A stretch of DNA of 64,000 nt, taken from the NCBI RefSeq assembly GCF_023016045.1, contig NZ_JALKAP010000015.1, positions 21,483-85,482 on the forward strand. Reading direction: 5' to 3'. Position numbers and translations under genes: made by a program. Position 1 is the stretch's first letter; every line of letters starts with the position of its first letter. The notes below the pieces were generated by a model. The model saw only the letters and a program-made list of their open reading frames with translations. It was not told the origin of the DNA and ran no database searches. Below, in pieces: positions 54,775-63,872 of the stretch. The stretch comes from Marinobacter sp. S6332 (GTDB taxonomy: Bacteria; Pseudomonadota; Gammaproteobacteria; Pseudomonadales; Oleiphilaceae).

Positions 54775-55818
54775 ATGACAACACAACAAAATAGCCTGTT
54801 ATTTCTTCTCCGCTCCGTGAACGGTGAGCAACAGCTACCGGTTGCTAAGGAGCTGAAAATGGGGCGCAGCGCTGAGTGCGATATCGTGTTGGACCAAGGA
54901 GGTGCATCCCGCCAGCATGCCGTTTTAACTCCAGACTCAGAAGGGGTTTGGGTTGAGGATAGCGGGTCCACCAACGGCACATTTGTGAATGGTGAGCGCA
55001 TTGAGCAGGCTTGCTTGCTCAAAGAGGGTGACCAGCTGCAGGTTGGCCAATCGGTATTCACGCTCGTCATCAAAGCCCCCGTGGTGGAACAAGATCCAGA
55101 TGCGACCTTGCTGTACGGTGCCAGCGCCGATCCCGATGCTACTTTACTGCATGGTGATTTGGATAAGGGAGAAGCCCAAGCACCCGATGAAACGCCTCTC
55201 CCCAAAGAAGAGCCCGTTGATGACTCTAAGCGGGAAGCAGGTGACTCCAAAGCGCCGCCTTCTTGGGTGCTTAACAACCAGCAAAGCGTTGATGGCACCG
55301 CATTCTTTTCCAAGGATTCGTTGCCGGGGTTACAGCCTAACAGCGATGACAAAAAGATCCCTCAACAAGCAGTGGAAGAGCCCACACTGATCGGCACGAG
55401 CGATCCGGTTGTGGGATTGCGCTTTCAGCTCATAGGGGAGGGTAAAAACCAATGGGAGATCGGCCGTTCACCGAATTCAGATGTGATGCTGAACCATGAG
55501 AGCGTATCCGGCGCCCATGCACAGATCATCAACGACGCAGGTCGCTGGAAAGTCGTGGACCTAATGTCGGCTAATGGCACATACGCCAACGGTAAAAAGT
55601 GTCTAACAGGCTATCTATCCAGTGGTGATATTGTTTGCTTTGGCAGTGTGGAGTGTGCCTTTATGCTGCCGGAAGGTGAGCAACAGCCGGAACCTATGGT
55701 TGAGTCTGGCAGCCCGGCGAAGGTGTCCGGCACCGATATTAAAACAGCCGCTATTGCCTTTATAGCGACTGCTGCCGTGGCTGGCCTTGTCTTGCTCATT
55801 GTAACGAACTTCTTTTAA
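54775..55818 (+). CDS. Double-FHA protein with C-terminal membrane anchor
   Basis: A 347-residue protein with two FHA domains. The first spans about 25-95 (MGRSAECDIVLDQGGASRQHA, then DSGSTNGTFVNG). The second spans about 225-300 (IGRSPNSDVMLNHESVSGAHA, then DLMSANGTYANG). Both keep the Arg, Ser, His and Asn positions that bind phosphothreonine. An acidic Pro-rich linker between them includes two near-identical DPDATLL segments, whose Thr residues might themselves be phosphorylated. A single helix (about 322-345) ends the protein. It is the last gene before the terminator and could scaffold the operon's phosphorylated proteins at the inner membrane. Confidence 0.9.
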   Translation: MTTQQNSLLFLLRSVNGEQQLPVAKELKMGRSAECDIVLDQGGASRQHAVLTPDSEGVWVEDSGSTNGTFVNGERIEQACLLKEGDQLQVGQSVFTLVIKAPVVEQDPDATLLYGASADPDATLLHGDLDKGEAQAPDETPLPKEEPVDDSKREAGDSKAPPSWVLNNQQSVDGTAFFSKDSLPGLQPNSDDKKIPQQAVEEPTLIGTSDPVVGLRFQLIGEGKNQWEIGRSPNSDVMLNHESVSGAHAQIINDAGRWKVVDLMSANGTYANGKKCLTGYLSSGDIVCFGSVECAFMLPEGEQQPEPMVESGSPAKVSGTDIKTAAIAFIATAAVAGLVLLIVTNFF

Positions 55819-55820
55819 AC

Positions 55821-55858
55821 GATCGCTCACAATAAAAGTGAGCGATCTTCTCTTATTT
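55821..55858 (+). terminator. Rho-independent terminator closing the 11-gene operon
   Basis: GATCGCTCAC pairs perfectly with GTGAGCGATC around a 7-base A-rich loop, two bases after the double-FHA stop codon, followed by a T-rich tail (TTCTCTTATTTT). Confidence 0.9.
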
Positions 55859-56079
55859 TGTGCCGTTAGAATTCTGCACGGACTCGGCAAAATGCTAATG
55901 CCCACGACATAGTGCTTGCTGGTAAATCAGGCGTTAATCATTCCCTCCTAAGTATAAGGCACTACTCAATTATTGCGTGATGCTGAATTCAAAATGATAC
56001 ATTTCTACTGAATGCTAGGATGGGTACCTGACTCACCCAATGAACACCATTGGTTTTATCATAAAAAGAAGGGAAAACA

Positions 56080-56892
56080 ATGACTGGAGCACTTTTTCAG
56101 CGTGATAACGAATTGTATGTACCAACGCCGGCAAGTTGTAGCCCTTGGAGTCCTAATCATTTGCACGGTGGGCCGGTAGTGGGGTTGATGGCTCATGCTG
56201 TGGAGCAGGCGTCCGGCAATACAAGTTTAAATTTGTCTAGGCTTACGGTGGACTTGTTGCGACCAGTCCCTTATTCACCGCTTACGGTGTCTACTAGGTT
56301 GGTTCGGGGCGGAGCGCGATTGCAGGTTTTAGAGGCCTCGTTATTCGACGGTACTAATGAGGTTGCTCGCGCAAGCGCACTTTTTTTAGAAAATAGAACA
56401 ACATCGGTTCCGGAGCACGGTCGATTCCCGAAGGGAGAGTTTGACCCACCTGTCGGCTCAGTAGACGCAAATATTTCCGAAGCTGCCGGGTGGCAGAATC
56501 TTTACAGCCCGGTAGGGTTGCACAGCACAGCTAAAGCAGAGGTTGTTGAGGGCGTGAACGCCGAGGGACATGGAATTGCCTGGATGAAGTTACCCGTGCC
56601 GGTTGTTCAAGGAATCCAAACCAGCCCAACAGTTATGGCAGCGACACTTAGTGATTTTGGTAATGGTGTTGCGCAACTCAGCCTAAGCAGCAACGTAGGC
56701 TGTATTAACGCGGACGTTAGCTTATACCTTCATCGAAAGCCCGTTGGCGAGTGGTTAGGATTGGACGCTTGCAGCCGTATGCAGGATTCCGGTGTTGGTT
56801 TGGTGGAAACCACTTTGTTTGATAGCGGGGGTCCTATAGGAAAAATCCTACAAGCAATTATTCCTATGGAGATGCCAGGGGCCAAAGGTTAG
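56080..56892 (+). CDS. Thioesterase-family protein (double hotdog, TesB-like)
   Basis: A 270-residue cytoplasmic protein with an acyl-CoA thioesterase-like double hotdog. The segment WSPNHLHGGPVVGLMAHAVEQ marks the first hotdog helix, and RLTVDLLRPVPYSPLTVSTRLVRGG the following strands; the second half (about 145-265) is the weaker repeat. The family hydrolyses acyl-CoA thioesters. The gene is alone between a terminator and the Fur-controlled fhuF, so context gives no pathway. A GAAGGGAAAA ribosome site precedes the ATG. Confidence 0.82.
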   Translation: MTGALFQRDNELYVPTPASCSPWSPNHLHGGPVVGLMAHAVEQASGNTSLNLSRLTVDLLRPVPYSPLTVSTRLVRGGARLQVLEASLFDGTNEVARASALFLENRTTSVPEHGRFPKGEFDPPVGSVDANISEAAGWQNLYSPVGLHSTAKAEVVEGVNAEGHGIAWMKLPVPVVQGIQTSPTVMAATLSDFGNGVAQLSLSSNVGCINADVSLYLHRKPVGEWLGLDACSRMQDSGVGLVETTLFDSGGPIGKILQAIIPMEMPGAKG

Positions 56893-56971
56893 GAAGCTAG
56901 TCACCGTGCATGCTCGGATGCGTTGCATTCGGCACTTTTACTGAGTTCGTCAACACCTCCTTTGCGTGTAT

Positions 56972-56996
56972 AATGATAAACATTCGTATTATCATT
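56972..56996 (+). promoter_or_regulatory. Fur-box-like palindrome upstream of fhuF
   Basis: AATGATAA and TTATCATT form perfect 8-base inverted arms separated by nine bases, and the left half extends to ATAATGATAAACATT, close to the Fur consensus GATAATGATAATCATTATC. It lies 60 bases before the fhuF start, in promoter position. Confidence 0.78.
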
Positions 56997-57055
56997 ATTT
57001 GCCAGATCACCTTGCCTCTTAAAGAGGTAACGCCAAAGGATGACGTAGATACGCC

Positions 57056-57811
57056 ATGGCCATTCCTGCTCTCAATCATTTGTTTACCGGTAATTTGGAG
57101 CGCTACCGAGATGCGCTAGTTATGAAGGGTCAGGATCAACGAGTGGGTGTACCTGCCAGTGATTTGGCTTCAGAAGAGGGGCTGGCTCGGCTGCTTTCGC
57201 GGTTTCGAGAGTCGCAATCGGGTGAAGACCAGCGTGCGCTTATCTCATTATGGTCCAAGCACTATTTCGCAAAACTCACTGTGCCTGTGGTGGTCGCCAA
57301 TTTAATGTCTGGGCATGATTTGCCGGTTTCTCTTGATCAGGTAGAAGTGATTTTAGATGAAAGCGGGTTGCCCGAAGCATTCCGCCTACCGCACGAAGGA
57401 GGACCTTTTCAAACAACTCCTTTGGATTCCTTTGAGCGTTTCAGGGCCTTGTTGGATCTAAATTTCGCGCCTCTTATTGAAGGCTGGTGTACCCACATAA
57501 AGATTTCACGCCGTGTGCTGTGGAACAACGCGGCTAATTATTTCGAGTGGCTTATACGCACTTTGGAGGCTGCAGGTCTACCCGATAGTCTTCTGTTGGA
57601 TGGCCAACAACTGGTTAAGCTGCGAAAGCGGCCGAATGGGCTCTCGAACCCCATGGCAAATCCAGTTCGTTATGTAGAACGAGGAGAGGGGATAGAACCA
57701 CAACGCCTGCGACAACAGTGCTGCCTACGCTACCGGTTGCCGGAACTGCCACTGTGCCAGAACTGCCCACTGATAGGGCGTCCTCCGAAGGGTGCGCTGT
57801 TACCAGGCTAA
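57056..57811 (+). CDS. fhuF: Siderophore-iron reductase FhuF
   Basis: A 251-residue cytoplasmic protein with the FhuF C-terminal [2Fe-2S] signature: CC in QQCCLRYRLPE followed by CQNCP, giving the unusual CC-X10-C-X2-C spacing. FhuF reduces Fe(III) in imported hydroxamate siderophores to release iron. Length and the N-terminal domain fit the family. The ribosome site is weak (AAGGATG far upstream). The gene is convergent with the fhuC remnant and preceded by a Fur-box-like palindrome, so it should be induced by iron limitation. Confidence 0.88.
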   Translation: MAIPALNHLFTGNLERYRDALVMKGQDQRVGVPASDLASEEGLARLLSRFRESQSGEDQRALISLWSKHYFAKLTVPVVVANLMSGHDLPVSLDQVEVILDESGLPEAFRLPHEGGPFQTTPLDSFERFRALLDLNFAPLIEGWCTHIKISRRVLWNNAANYFEWLIRTLEAAGLPDSLLLDGQQLVKLRKRPNGLSNPMANPVRYVERGEGIEPQRLRQQCCLRYRLPELPLCQNCPLIGRPPKGALLPG

Positions 57812-57833
57812 AATTCGGCAGATCGCTGGAGCA

Positions 57834-58601
57834 CTATGCTACCGCGATGCGAGCACCTTCTCGGTGAGGGTGCGGTAGTATGGACATAGTTACTCCGTAG
57901 ATGTCTTTCAGGGTTTGTTGGTTCATTAACTCATCAGGTGAACCTTCCGTTAACAGCCTCCCGCCGTGCAAAGCCACCAAATGGTCACAAAATCCGGCTG
58001 CCATGTTGATGTCATGTAGCACTACTACCACGCCTATATCCAATTCCTTTCCCAATTTACGTACAAGAGAAAGCACTTCAATTTGGTGCGCCACGTCCAA
58101 AGCAGAGGTAGGTTCATCTAACAGTAGGAAACGAGCATTCTGTGCTAGCAACATTGCCAGCCAAACTCGCTGGCGTTCTCCACCAGACAGTTCATCGACG
58201 CTACGGTCAGTAAAGCTTTCAGTGTCGGTCAGTGCTAACGCCTTCTCAACCTGTTTTGCGTCTTCATGTGAGAAACGGCCTAATGCGCCATGCCACGGAT
58301 AACGTCCAAAACGAACCAACTCTTTAACCGTCAAACCATCGGTGGCGGGTGGTTATTGCGGAAGATAAGCGACCTTCTGGGCGAGAGAACGATCACCCCA
58401 ACGATGCAGTTCCTTGCCCTCCAGCGTGATCTGGCCTGAGGTAGGTTTTAGCTGGCGAGCCAGCAGTTTCAATAATGTCGATTTTCCGGATCCGTTGTGG
58501 CCAATCAGCCCCACCATCTGGCCGGGGGCAACCTTAAGATCGATAGGGTGAAGCAGTGTTTTCTCTGCCAAGCTAAAGCTGGTAGCACTCAGTGCGAACA
58601 T
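57834..58601 (-). pseudogene. fhuC: Ferric-hydroxamate ABC ATPase FhuC interrupted by an in-frame stop
   Basis: The frame encodes a full-length FhuC-type ATPase of 255 codons except for a TAA at 58353-58355, after VAYLPQ. Before it stand the Q-less N-terminal part and Walker A GHNGSGKST; after it, in the same frame, come the signature LSGGERQR, Walker B FLLLDEPTSALD and the switch His in VLHDINMAA. In E. coli FhuC the stop position aligns with a Gln, so one CAA-to-TAA change explains it. A downstream TTG restart at 58334 would lack Walker A. Either a true recent null allele or a base-call error. Confidence 0.85.
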
Positions 58602-58651
58602 GGCTCGATCTCTCTTTGTAGTGTCGAGGGGACAGGATCAAAGTATTGGCG

Positions 58652-60655
58652 TTAGTGCCGACTTGGCATTCGATACATCCGTACCAGAAAATAGCCACCG
58701 CCAATCAGAGTGGCTACCAAGCCCGCGGGCAACTCATGGGGATACACTAGTGAACGCGCCAGCCAATCAGCCCAAAGCATAAGCAAACTGCCAATAACAA
58801 AAGCACTTAGAATTTGTGGTAAGGCGCGTTGGTAACCTAGAAGCCGCGCCAAATGCGGAGCCATCAAACCCACAAACGACAAGGGACCAACAACCAGAGT
58901 TGCAGCGGCGGTCATGAGCGCCGCAAGCAATAGAAGCAACAGTCGAGCGGGTGCCATGGGCAAGCCCAGCGAACTGGCAGCAGTGTCACCCAAAGGCAGA
59001 AGGTCTAGCCATCGACTTGCGAGAACAGCCATCAGTGCGAGGATAGGTGTTGCAAAAACAAGGGTCCAAGCGTCGGATTGTCCAGAAAGCCAAGTAGAGC
59101 CCGCCAGCCAGTTTAGGAGCATGATCGATTGGGCGTCGCCCATGGCCAAAATCATGCGAATACCTGCATCTAAAAGAGCTGAAAGAGCGATACCACCCAA
59201 GAGCAAGCGCTGCGGAGAAAAGCCGCTTCGCCGGCTCAGTATGAGCAGCATCAGCAGAACCAAAGTCCCGCCTGCACCTCCAGCAAGAATCTGCAGAGTA
59301 CGGCTACCTGTGCCAACTGTAAGAATTAATAGCACCATGCCTAACGCCGCACCTGTGCTAATACCTAGTAGCTCTGGACTAGCCATGGGGTTTCGGGTCA
59401 ACCTTTGAACAATGACGCCAGCACCGGCAAGTAGTCCGCCGGCCATCAGCGCTGTGGTCATTCGCGGTAGGCGCATGGCTAGGAGCGCTGTCTCTCCGTT
59501 GAAGCTGGTCCAGCGCCAGCCTTCCCATGTGGGGCCGAGCGACAATGTAACTGCCAAACTGCCCAGAGTAATTAAGCATAACAATAGCAAGCCGGTTTTC
59601 GAGAACTCACGCCGGGTTGTGGCCAGAGATGCAGGCTGGGATGGCCGAGCGGACATTAACCGATTGCGGGTTAATACCCATAACAATACTGGCCCGCCTA
59701 TTAATGCTGTGGCGGCGCCGGTGGGGAACAACATATGTCCGAACGCAAACGTTAGTTGTTGGGCAATACCATCGGCGATCAAACAAATTAGCGCGCCGGT
59801 AAGGGCGCTGGTGAACATGCGTTGGCGAAGCGTTCTTGCGCCCAGTAAGCGAGTAATAGCGGGTGCCGCCAAACCAATGAACCCAATCACGCCCACATGG
59901 CTTACGGTAAGAGCTGTAAGATAGACTGCCAGAGTCAACGCTAGAATGCGGATGGTGTTTGGCGACAATCCTAGCGATTTTGCTCCCTCGGTTCCTAGGT
60001 CCAGCGCTTGCAGAGGGCGCAGGAGAGCCAGTGCCAACCCAGCCGCAATTAGCAAACGGGGCAGCAATGCAAGAGTGCTGTGCCAATCGTTTTGGCTGAG
60101 TTCCCCGGCTCCCCAAATGAATAAACCGGCAAGTTGTTCCTGATTGAACAACAAGATCACCGTGTTTATGGCCCCTAGATAAAGGCTTACAATCAGCCCG
60201 CAAAGGGTAAGCGTTAGCGGATCGAATCCGCGCCGAGCCCCCATCAACAAAACCAGACCAAGGGCCGCGAGCCCGCCAACCATGGCCCATATTTCCCGCC
60301 AAACTAGGAGCGAAGGCGCCATCAGCATGATTAGCCCCAACGTTAGCTGAGCACCAGCGGCAACACCTAATGTGGTCGGAGCTGCCAAGGGGTTGCGCAA
60401 GACTTGCTGCACAAGTGTGCCCGCAAAGCCAAGGGCAGCACCGGTTAGCAAGGCGATGGTTAACCTCGGTAGTAGGGTGTAATGCAGCACGGCTTGTTCG
60501 AAAGTTGCAGACTGGCTAAGTACAAGAGCGTCGGGCAAGCGCAACAAGTTTTCAAAGCTTGTGGCAGGAGATAAGAACACACCCGCCAATAGCGATACCA
60601 TCACTAAAAACGCCAGCCAAAGCTGAGGCTGGCGCTGTACAACAAGTTGCTTCAT
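58652..60655 (-). CDS. fhuB: Ferric-hydroxamate ABC transporter permease FhuB (two fused FecCD domains)
   Basis: A 667-residue inner-membrane protein built of two FecCD permease repeats of about 330 residues each, the double-length design specific to FhuB. Conserved segments GAALGFAGTLVQQVLRNPLAAPTTLGV-like and GGLLAGAGVIVQRLTRNPMASPELLG-like occur at equivalent places in the halves. I start at MKQLVVQRQ, where an AGGAGC site stands upstream and the ATG overlaps the fhuD stop (ATGA); a longer frame of 68 codons has no membrane character. It moves ferric hydroxamates across the inner membrane with FhuC and FhuD. Confidence 0.92.
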   Translation of the reverse strand: MKQLVVQRQPQLWLAFLVMVSLLAGVFLSPATSFENLLRLPDALVLSQSATFEQAVLHYTLLPRLTIALLTGAALGFAGTLVQQVLRNPLAAPTTLGVAAGAQLTLGLIMLMAPSLLVWREIWAMVGGLAALGLVLLMGARRGFDPLTLTLCGLIVSLYLGAINTVILLFNQEQLAGLFIWGAGELSQNDWHSTLALLPRLLIAAGLALALLRPLQALDLGTEGAKSLGLSPNTIRILALTLAVYLTALTVSHVGVIGFIGLAAPAITRLLGARTLRQRMFTSALTGALICLIADGIAQQLTFAFGHMLFPTGAATALIGGPVLLWVLTRNRLMSARPSQPASLATTRREFSKTGLLLLCLITLGSLAVTLSLGPTWEGWRWTSFNGETALLAMRLPRMTTALMAGGLLAGAGVIVQRLTRNPMASPELLGISTGAALGMVLLILTVGTGSRTLQILAGGAGGTLVLLMLLILSRRSGFSPQRLLLGGIALSALLDAGIRMILAMGDAQSIMLLNWLAGSTWLSGQSDAWTLVFATPILALMAVLASRWLDLLPLGDTAASSLGLPMAPARLLLLLLAALMTAAATLVVGPLSFVGLMAPHLARLLGYQRALPQILSAFVIGSLLMLWADWLARSLVYPHELPAGLVATLIGGGYFLVRMYRMPSRH

Positions 60656-61587
60656 GGTTTTTGCTCCTGAGCACCTTGCAGCAATTGATCCGCAAGCATG
60701 CGAGCCATACGGGGGACGCTCACCACACCGCCGAACGTCCAAACCGGCCCGACACCAATTATTCGACCACTGCGGGCCATAGGCAGATAAGGCCAGAGGC
60801 CGCTTGCCTGCAGGCGCTCCCTGTCTGCCTCTGGCCATGGCCGTATATAGATTAACCAAGCATCGGGCTCGCCGCCCAAGTCAGCAATGGTTCCCGGAGT
60901 GAAACCCCATAGATTGGTAGGTCGGTCCCACGCATTGGTGAGGCCAGCTTGTTCCAGAGCTTGGTTTAACATGGAGTTGGCACCGTGAACACGCACACGC
61001 CGGTCGTCTAGAAAACGGACAATAAAAGCTGTATTTCCTGCTAATCCAGCCTCTAAAAGCTGCTCCCGGGTGGCTGCAAGGTCCTGCTCCGCCTGCGCAA
61101 TAACAGCTTGAGCCTTATCTTCAAGGTCAAGTATTTTTCCTAACGCAAGAAGGTGTTCGCGAGCCTTAACCCAGGGATTCGAATCGGGTTCGTAGGTGGT
61201 TTGCACCAATGTTGGTGCTATGGCTCGCAAAGCAGGCACCGCTGCTTCTAAGTGGCCGGTCACCAAGATCAGGTCCGGTTTGAGAGATCGAATAGCCTCT
61301 AGGTTTGGGGCCTGACGCCGACCCACAGACTTTATAGATTCCGGGGCCTGCGGCTCTACCACCCATTGCCGGTAGCGCTCGATTTCTGCCACGCCTACGG
61401 GTGTAACGCCAAGCGCCAGCAAATGCTCTGCCAACCACCAATTCAAAGCCACAATTCGCTTGGGCGCGGCGCTCGGTTTCTGATCGCCGACATTGTGTAG
61501 CTCTAGGCCATCCGCACTGGCAGTGAAGCTTAGCAGCATAAAAGCAAGAGCTCGTAGCACGAGCCCTGAGCGTTTACTAACCAACAT
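60652..61587 (-). CDS. fhuD: Periplasmic ferric-siderophore-binding protein FhuD
   Basis: A 311-residue substrate-binding protein of the helical-backbone class III type. The signal peptide begins MLVSKRSGLVLRALAF and ends near TASAD. Typical segments are RIVALNWWLAEHLLALGVTPVG, NLEAIRSLKPDLILV and the C-terminal VPRMARMLADQLL. It delivers the ferric hydroxamate to FhuB. The start used is four bases after the receptor gene's stop, suggesting coupled translation; an ATG 24 codons upstream inside the receptor gene is unlikely. Confidence 0.9.
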   Translation of the reverse strand: MLVSKRSGLVLRALAFMLLSFTASADGLELHNVGDQKPSAAPKRIVALNWWLAEHLLALGVTPVGVAEIERYRQWVVEPQAPESIKSVGRRQAPNLEAIRSLKPDLILVTGHLEAAVPALRAIAPTLVQTTYEPDSNPWVKAREHLLALGKILDLEDKAQAVIAQAEQDLAATREQLLEAGLAGNTAFIVRFLDDRRVRVHGANSMLNQALEQAGLTNAWDRPTNLWGFTPGTIADLGGEPDAWLIYIRPWPEADRERLQASGLWPYLPMARSGRIIGVGPVWTFGGVVSVPRMARMLADQLLQGAQEQKP

Positions 61588-61591
61588 GCCA

Positions 61592-63769
61592 TTAATAGTC
61601 CACGGAATAAGACAGCGTATAAGTTCGGCCTTGCCCCTTGAAATCAAAGAGATCTTCAAAGCCGTAGAACAGCTGCGCTCGCTGGCCCCACACAGTGTCG
61701 TATTGTTTGTCCAGCAAGTTGGTTATGGAAAAATTGACACGACCCAAAGGAAGCTCATGAGCAGCTAGCAGATCAAACGTTGTAAACCCGTCGACTTCAT
61801 CGCCAGCATCGTCTTCAATACCGAATGCATGGGAGCCTTGGAGGCGAGCAGAGTTTTGGCTGTTTCTCCACTGAACAAAAGCGGTTGCATTGGGCAAGCT
61901 TGCGGCAGTTACAAGATTCTTTTGCCAGTCGCCATTCGCATCTTCAACTTCAGAGCGAACATAGTGAGCGGTTCCGCCCAATGACCATTGCTGGTTTGCT
62001 CGCCAGGTGAGGGCCCCTTCCAGGCCGTAATCTCGGGTTTTGTTATCAACTACATCCACTGTAAGCGTAGTTCGGTTTGTTACTGCTTCTTTATCCGACC
62101 AGGTGTAGTAGGCAGCTACCTGCACATCCCATTGCAACTGATAGGTGCGCCAGCCAAGCTCAACCTGATTGGTTTTTAACCCCGGAACCGTGTTGTCATC
62201 AATATTCAGAGAGTCGGTTAGCACGTAGCGGCCCTCACTGAGGCTATAGTTCCCGCGACCAGCTACCTTGCCGGGATCCGGGATCTCGAAACCCTGGCTC
62301 ACATTGGCCCAAACTTGTTGATCGTCATTTAAGTTATAGATAGCACCGGCGTTTAACAGGGTGACATCGTAATCGTTCTCGCCGCCCGGAATTGTATCGG
62401 CACCCGTTACCAATCCACGCTCAACCTCGACAGCTTGTTGGGTGCCGACAAAGTCTTCCATCTCAAGTCGTGCATGCCTTTGGCGAATACCGGCATTCAG
62501 TTGTAGCCGTTTGGTAGCCTGCCATTCAGCCTGAAAATAGGCTGCGATACCTTCCACACGATAGTCCGGATAGCGATCGATAGTGAATTCTTCATCAAAC
62601 GTCATGCCGCCGCTGGGAAACGCGGTTGCGTTGTCGAAGATCATTTGGTTGGCGGAGAAGTCTTCGCGATCAAGATCTATACCGTAGTTAAGCCGAACGG
62701 CGCCAATGTCTTTAGCCAAAAGCCCTTTTATCAGGTATTGCCGGGTGTTCTGCTGCGAGGCGCCGAAGTAGCTTTGGGGTAGGGTTGCGCGCTGATAAGG
62801 GTAGGGGTGAAAGCTGGACTCTTCATTCCGCATTGAAGCCTGTAGATAGGCCGTATGACCCAGAAAGTCTAGATGTTGCCAAGCTAAATTGAACATGTAC
62901 CGGTCGGTTTGGGGATCCCGGTCACTGGAGAAACCTTTACGGATTTCAGGATTGTTTATCTCGGCAAGATAGGGCCCCAACCAAACACCCTGATCTCCTT
63001 GGTAGCCGGAGTTATAAAGCTGGGCTGTCAGGTCAAGTTTCTGGTTCTCATTGATGCGAATTTGGGTGCTGCCCATTACGTCGAGGCTGCGGTTGTACTG
63101 CAAATCTGTCTGGGAAATATCTGGCATGATGGCATCGCCATTCCCATCGTACATTGCTCCATTGTCTTTTGTTGCAAAGGCGAGCCGGCCCTTGAGAGTG
63201 TCGTTGCCTCCGGAAATGGATTGGCCGAAGCGAAACTGCCGATCCTCAGTATTATTGAAACCACTAGAAGCACCTACTTCTGTACTGAACCGCGCTTCTC
63301 CCTCCCGACCTTTCTTGGTAATGATATTTACGATGCCACCTGTGCTACCGCCACCGTATACTGCCGTGGCACCGGAAAGCACTTCAATGCGCTCGACGTT
63401 GAATGGGTCGATAGAGTCGAATTGCCGGCTTAGCCCGCGGGAGCCATTGAGAGACACGCCATCAATCATTACCAGCACACTTCGACCACGCATATTCTGG
63501 CCATAGTTGGTTCGGGTCTCGGGTGCCAAATCCATGCTGGGCACCAATTTACCGATGACCGTTTTCAGGTCCTGACCAGCGTGGAACTGCTCTTCCAATT
63601 CTTCACCCTCAAGAACCCAAACAGAACCGGGAATCTGGCTTATTTGAGCTGGCGCGCGGCTGCCAACCACAACCAGTTCATCTAAAGACGTTGACGAGGC
63701 ATGCACTGCAAATGGCGCAGCTATGGCCAAAGATAAAAGGGTTCGAGAAACGGTGTATCGGGCAGCCAT
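61592..63769 (-). CDS. iutA: TonB-dependent ferric-siderophore receptor, IutA (aerobactin receptor)-like
   Basis: A 725-residue outer-membrane receptor with a signal peptide ending near VHAS, a TonB-box region DELVVVGSR, a plug and a 22-strand barrel. As I recall E. coli IutA, close counterparts include the plug's RTNYGQNMRGRSVLVMIDGV and YGGGSTGGIVNIITKKG, and LDADHERF/LDREDF, QGFEIPDPGK and VWGQRAQLFYGF in the barrel. The substrate is thus probably aerobactin or another citrate-hydroxamate. It heads the operon iutA-fhuD-fhuB-fhuC. The ATG is nine bases after GGAG; GTG 63775 is two codons earlier. No siderophore biosynthesis genes are in the window. Confidence 0.88.
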   Translation of the reverse strand: MAARYTVSRTLLSLAIAAPFAVHASSTSLDELVVVGSRAPAQISQIPGSVWVLEGEELEEQFHAGQDLKTVIGKLVPSMDLAPETRTNYGQNMRGRSVLVMIDGVSLNGSRGLSRQFDSIDPFNVERIEVLSGATAVYGGGSTGGIVNIITKKGREGEARFSTEVGASSGFNNTEDRQFRFGQSISGGNDTLKGRLAFATKDNGAMYDGNGDAIMPDISQTDLQYNRSLDVMGSTQIRINENQKLDLTAQLYNSGYQGDQGVWLGPYLAEINNPEIRKGFSSDRDPQTDRYMFNLAWQHLDFLGHTAYLQASMRNEESSFHPYPYQRATLPQSYFGASQQNTRQYLIKGLLAKDIGAVRLNYGIDLDREDFSANQMIFDNATAFPSGGMTFDEEFTIDRYPDYRVEGIAAYFQAEWQATKRLQLNAGIRQRHARLEMEDFVGTQQAVEVERGLVTGADTIPGGENDYDVTLLNAGAIYNLNDDQQVWANVSQGFEIPDPGKVAGRGNYSLSEGRYVLTDSLNIDDNTVPGLKTNQVELGWRTYQLQWDVQVAAYYTWSDKEAVTNRTTLTVDVVDNKTRDYGLEGALTWRANQQWSLGGTAHYVRSEVEDANGDWQKNLVTAASLPNATAFVQWRNSQNSARLQGSHAFGIEDDAGDEVDGFTTFDLLAAHELPLGRVNFSITNLLDKQYDTVWGQRAQLFYGFEDLFDFKGQGRTYTLSYSVDY

Positions 63770-63803
63770 TGTCACTTTCTCCTGATAAAATTAGAGCGCG
63801 ATT

Positions 63804-63822
63804 GTAAATGATTATCAGATAG
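63804..63822 (-). promoter_or_regulatory. Fur-box-like site upstream of iutA
   Basis: GTAAATGATTATCAGATAG matches the 19-base Fur consensus at 11 positions by eye, with the core AATGATTATCA intact, about 35 bases before the iutA start. It fits iron-repressed expression of the whole uptake operon. Confidence 0.6.
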
Positions 63823-63872
63823 ATTCAATGGGTGTGCGATGTGTCGAAAAACTTGGTGAGCTTTCTCAACCA

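Noticed and set aside
36103..55818. Type VI secretion regulatory locus
   Set aside because: Kinase, PP2C and FHA genes are present, but no tss/vgr/hcp gene occurs in the window and the operon is filled with cytochromes.
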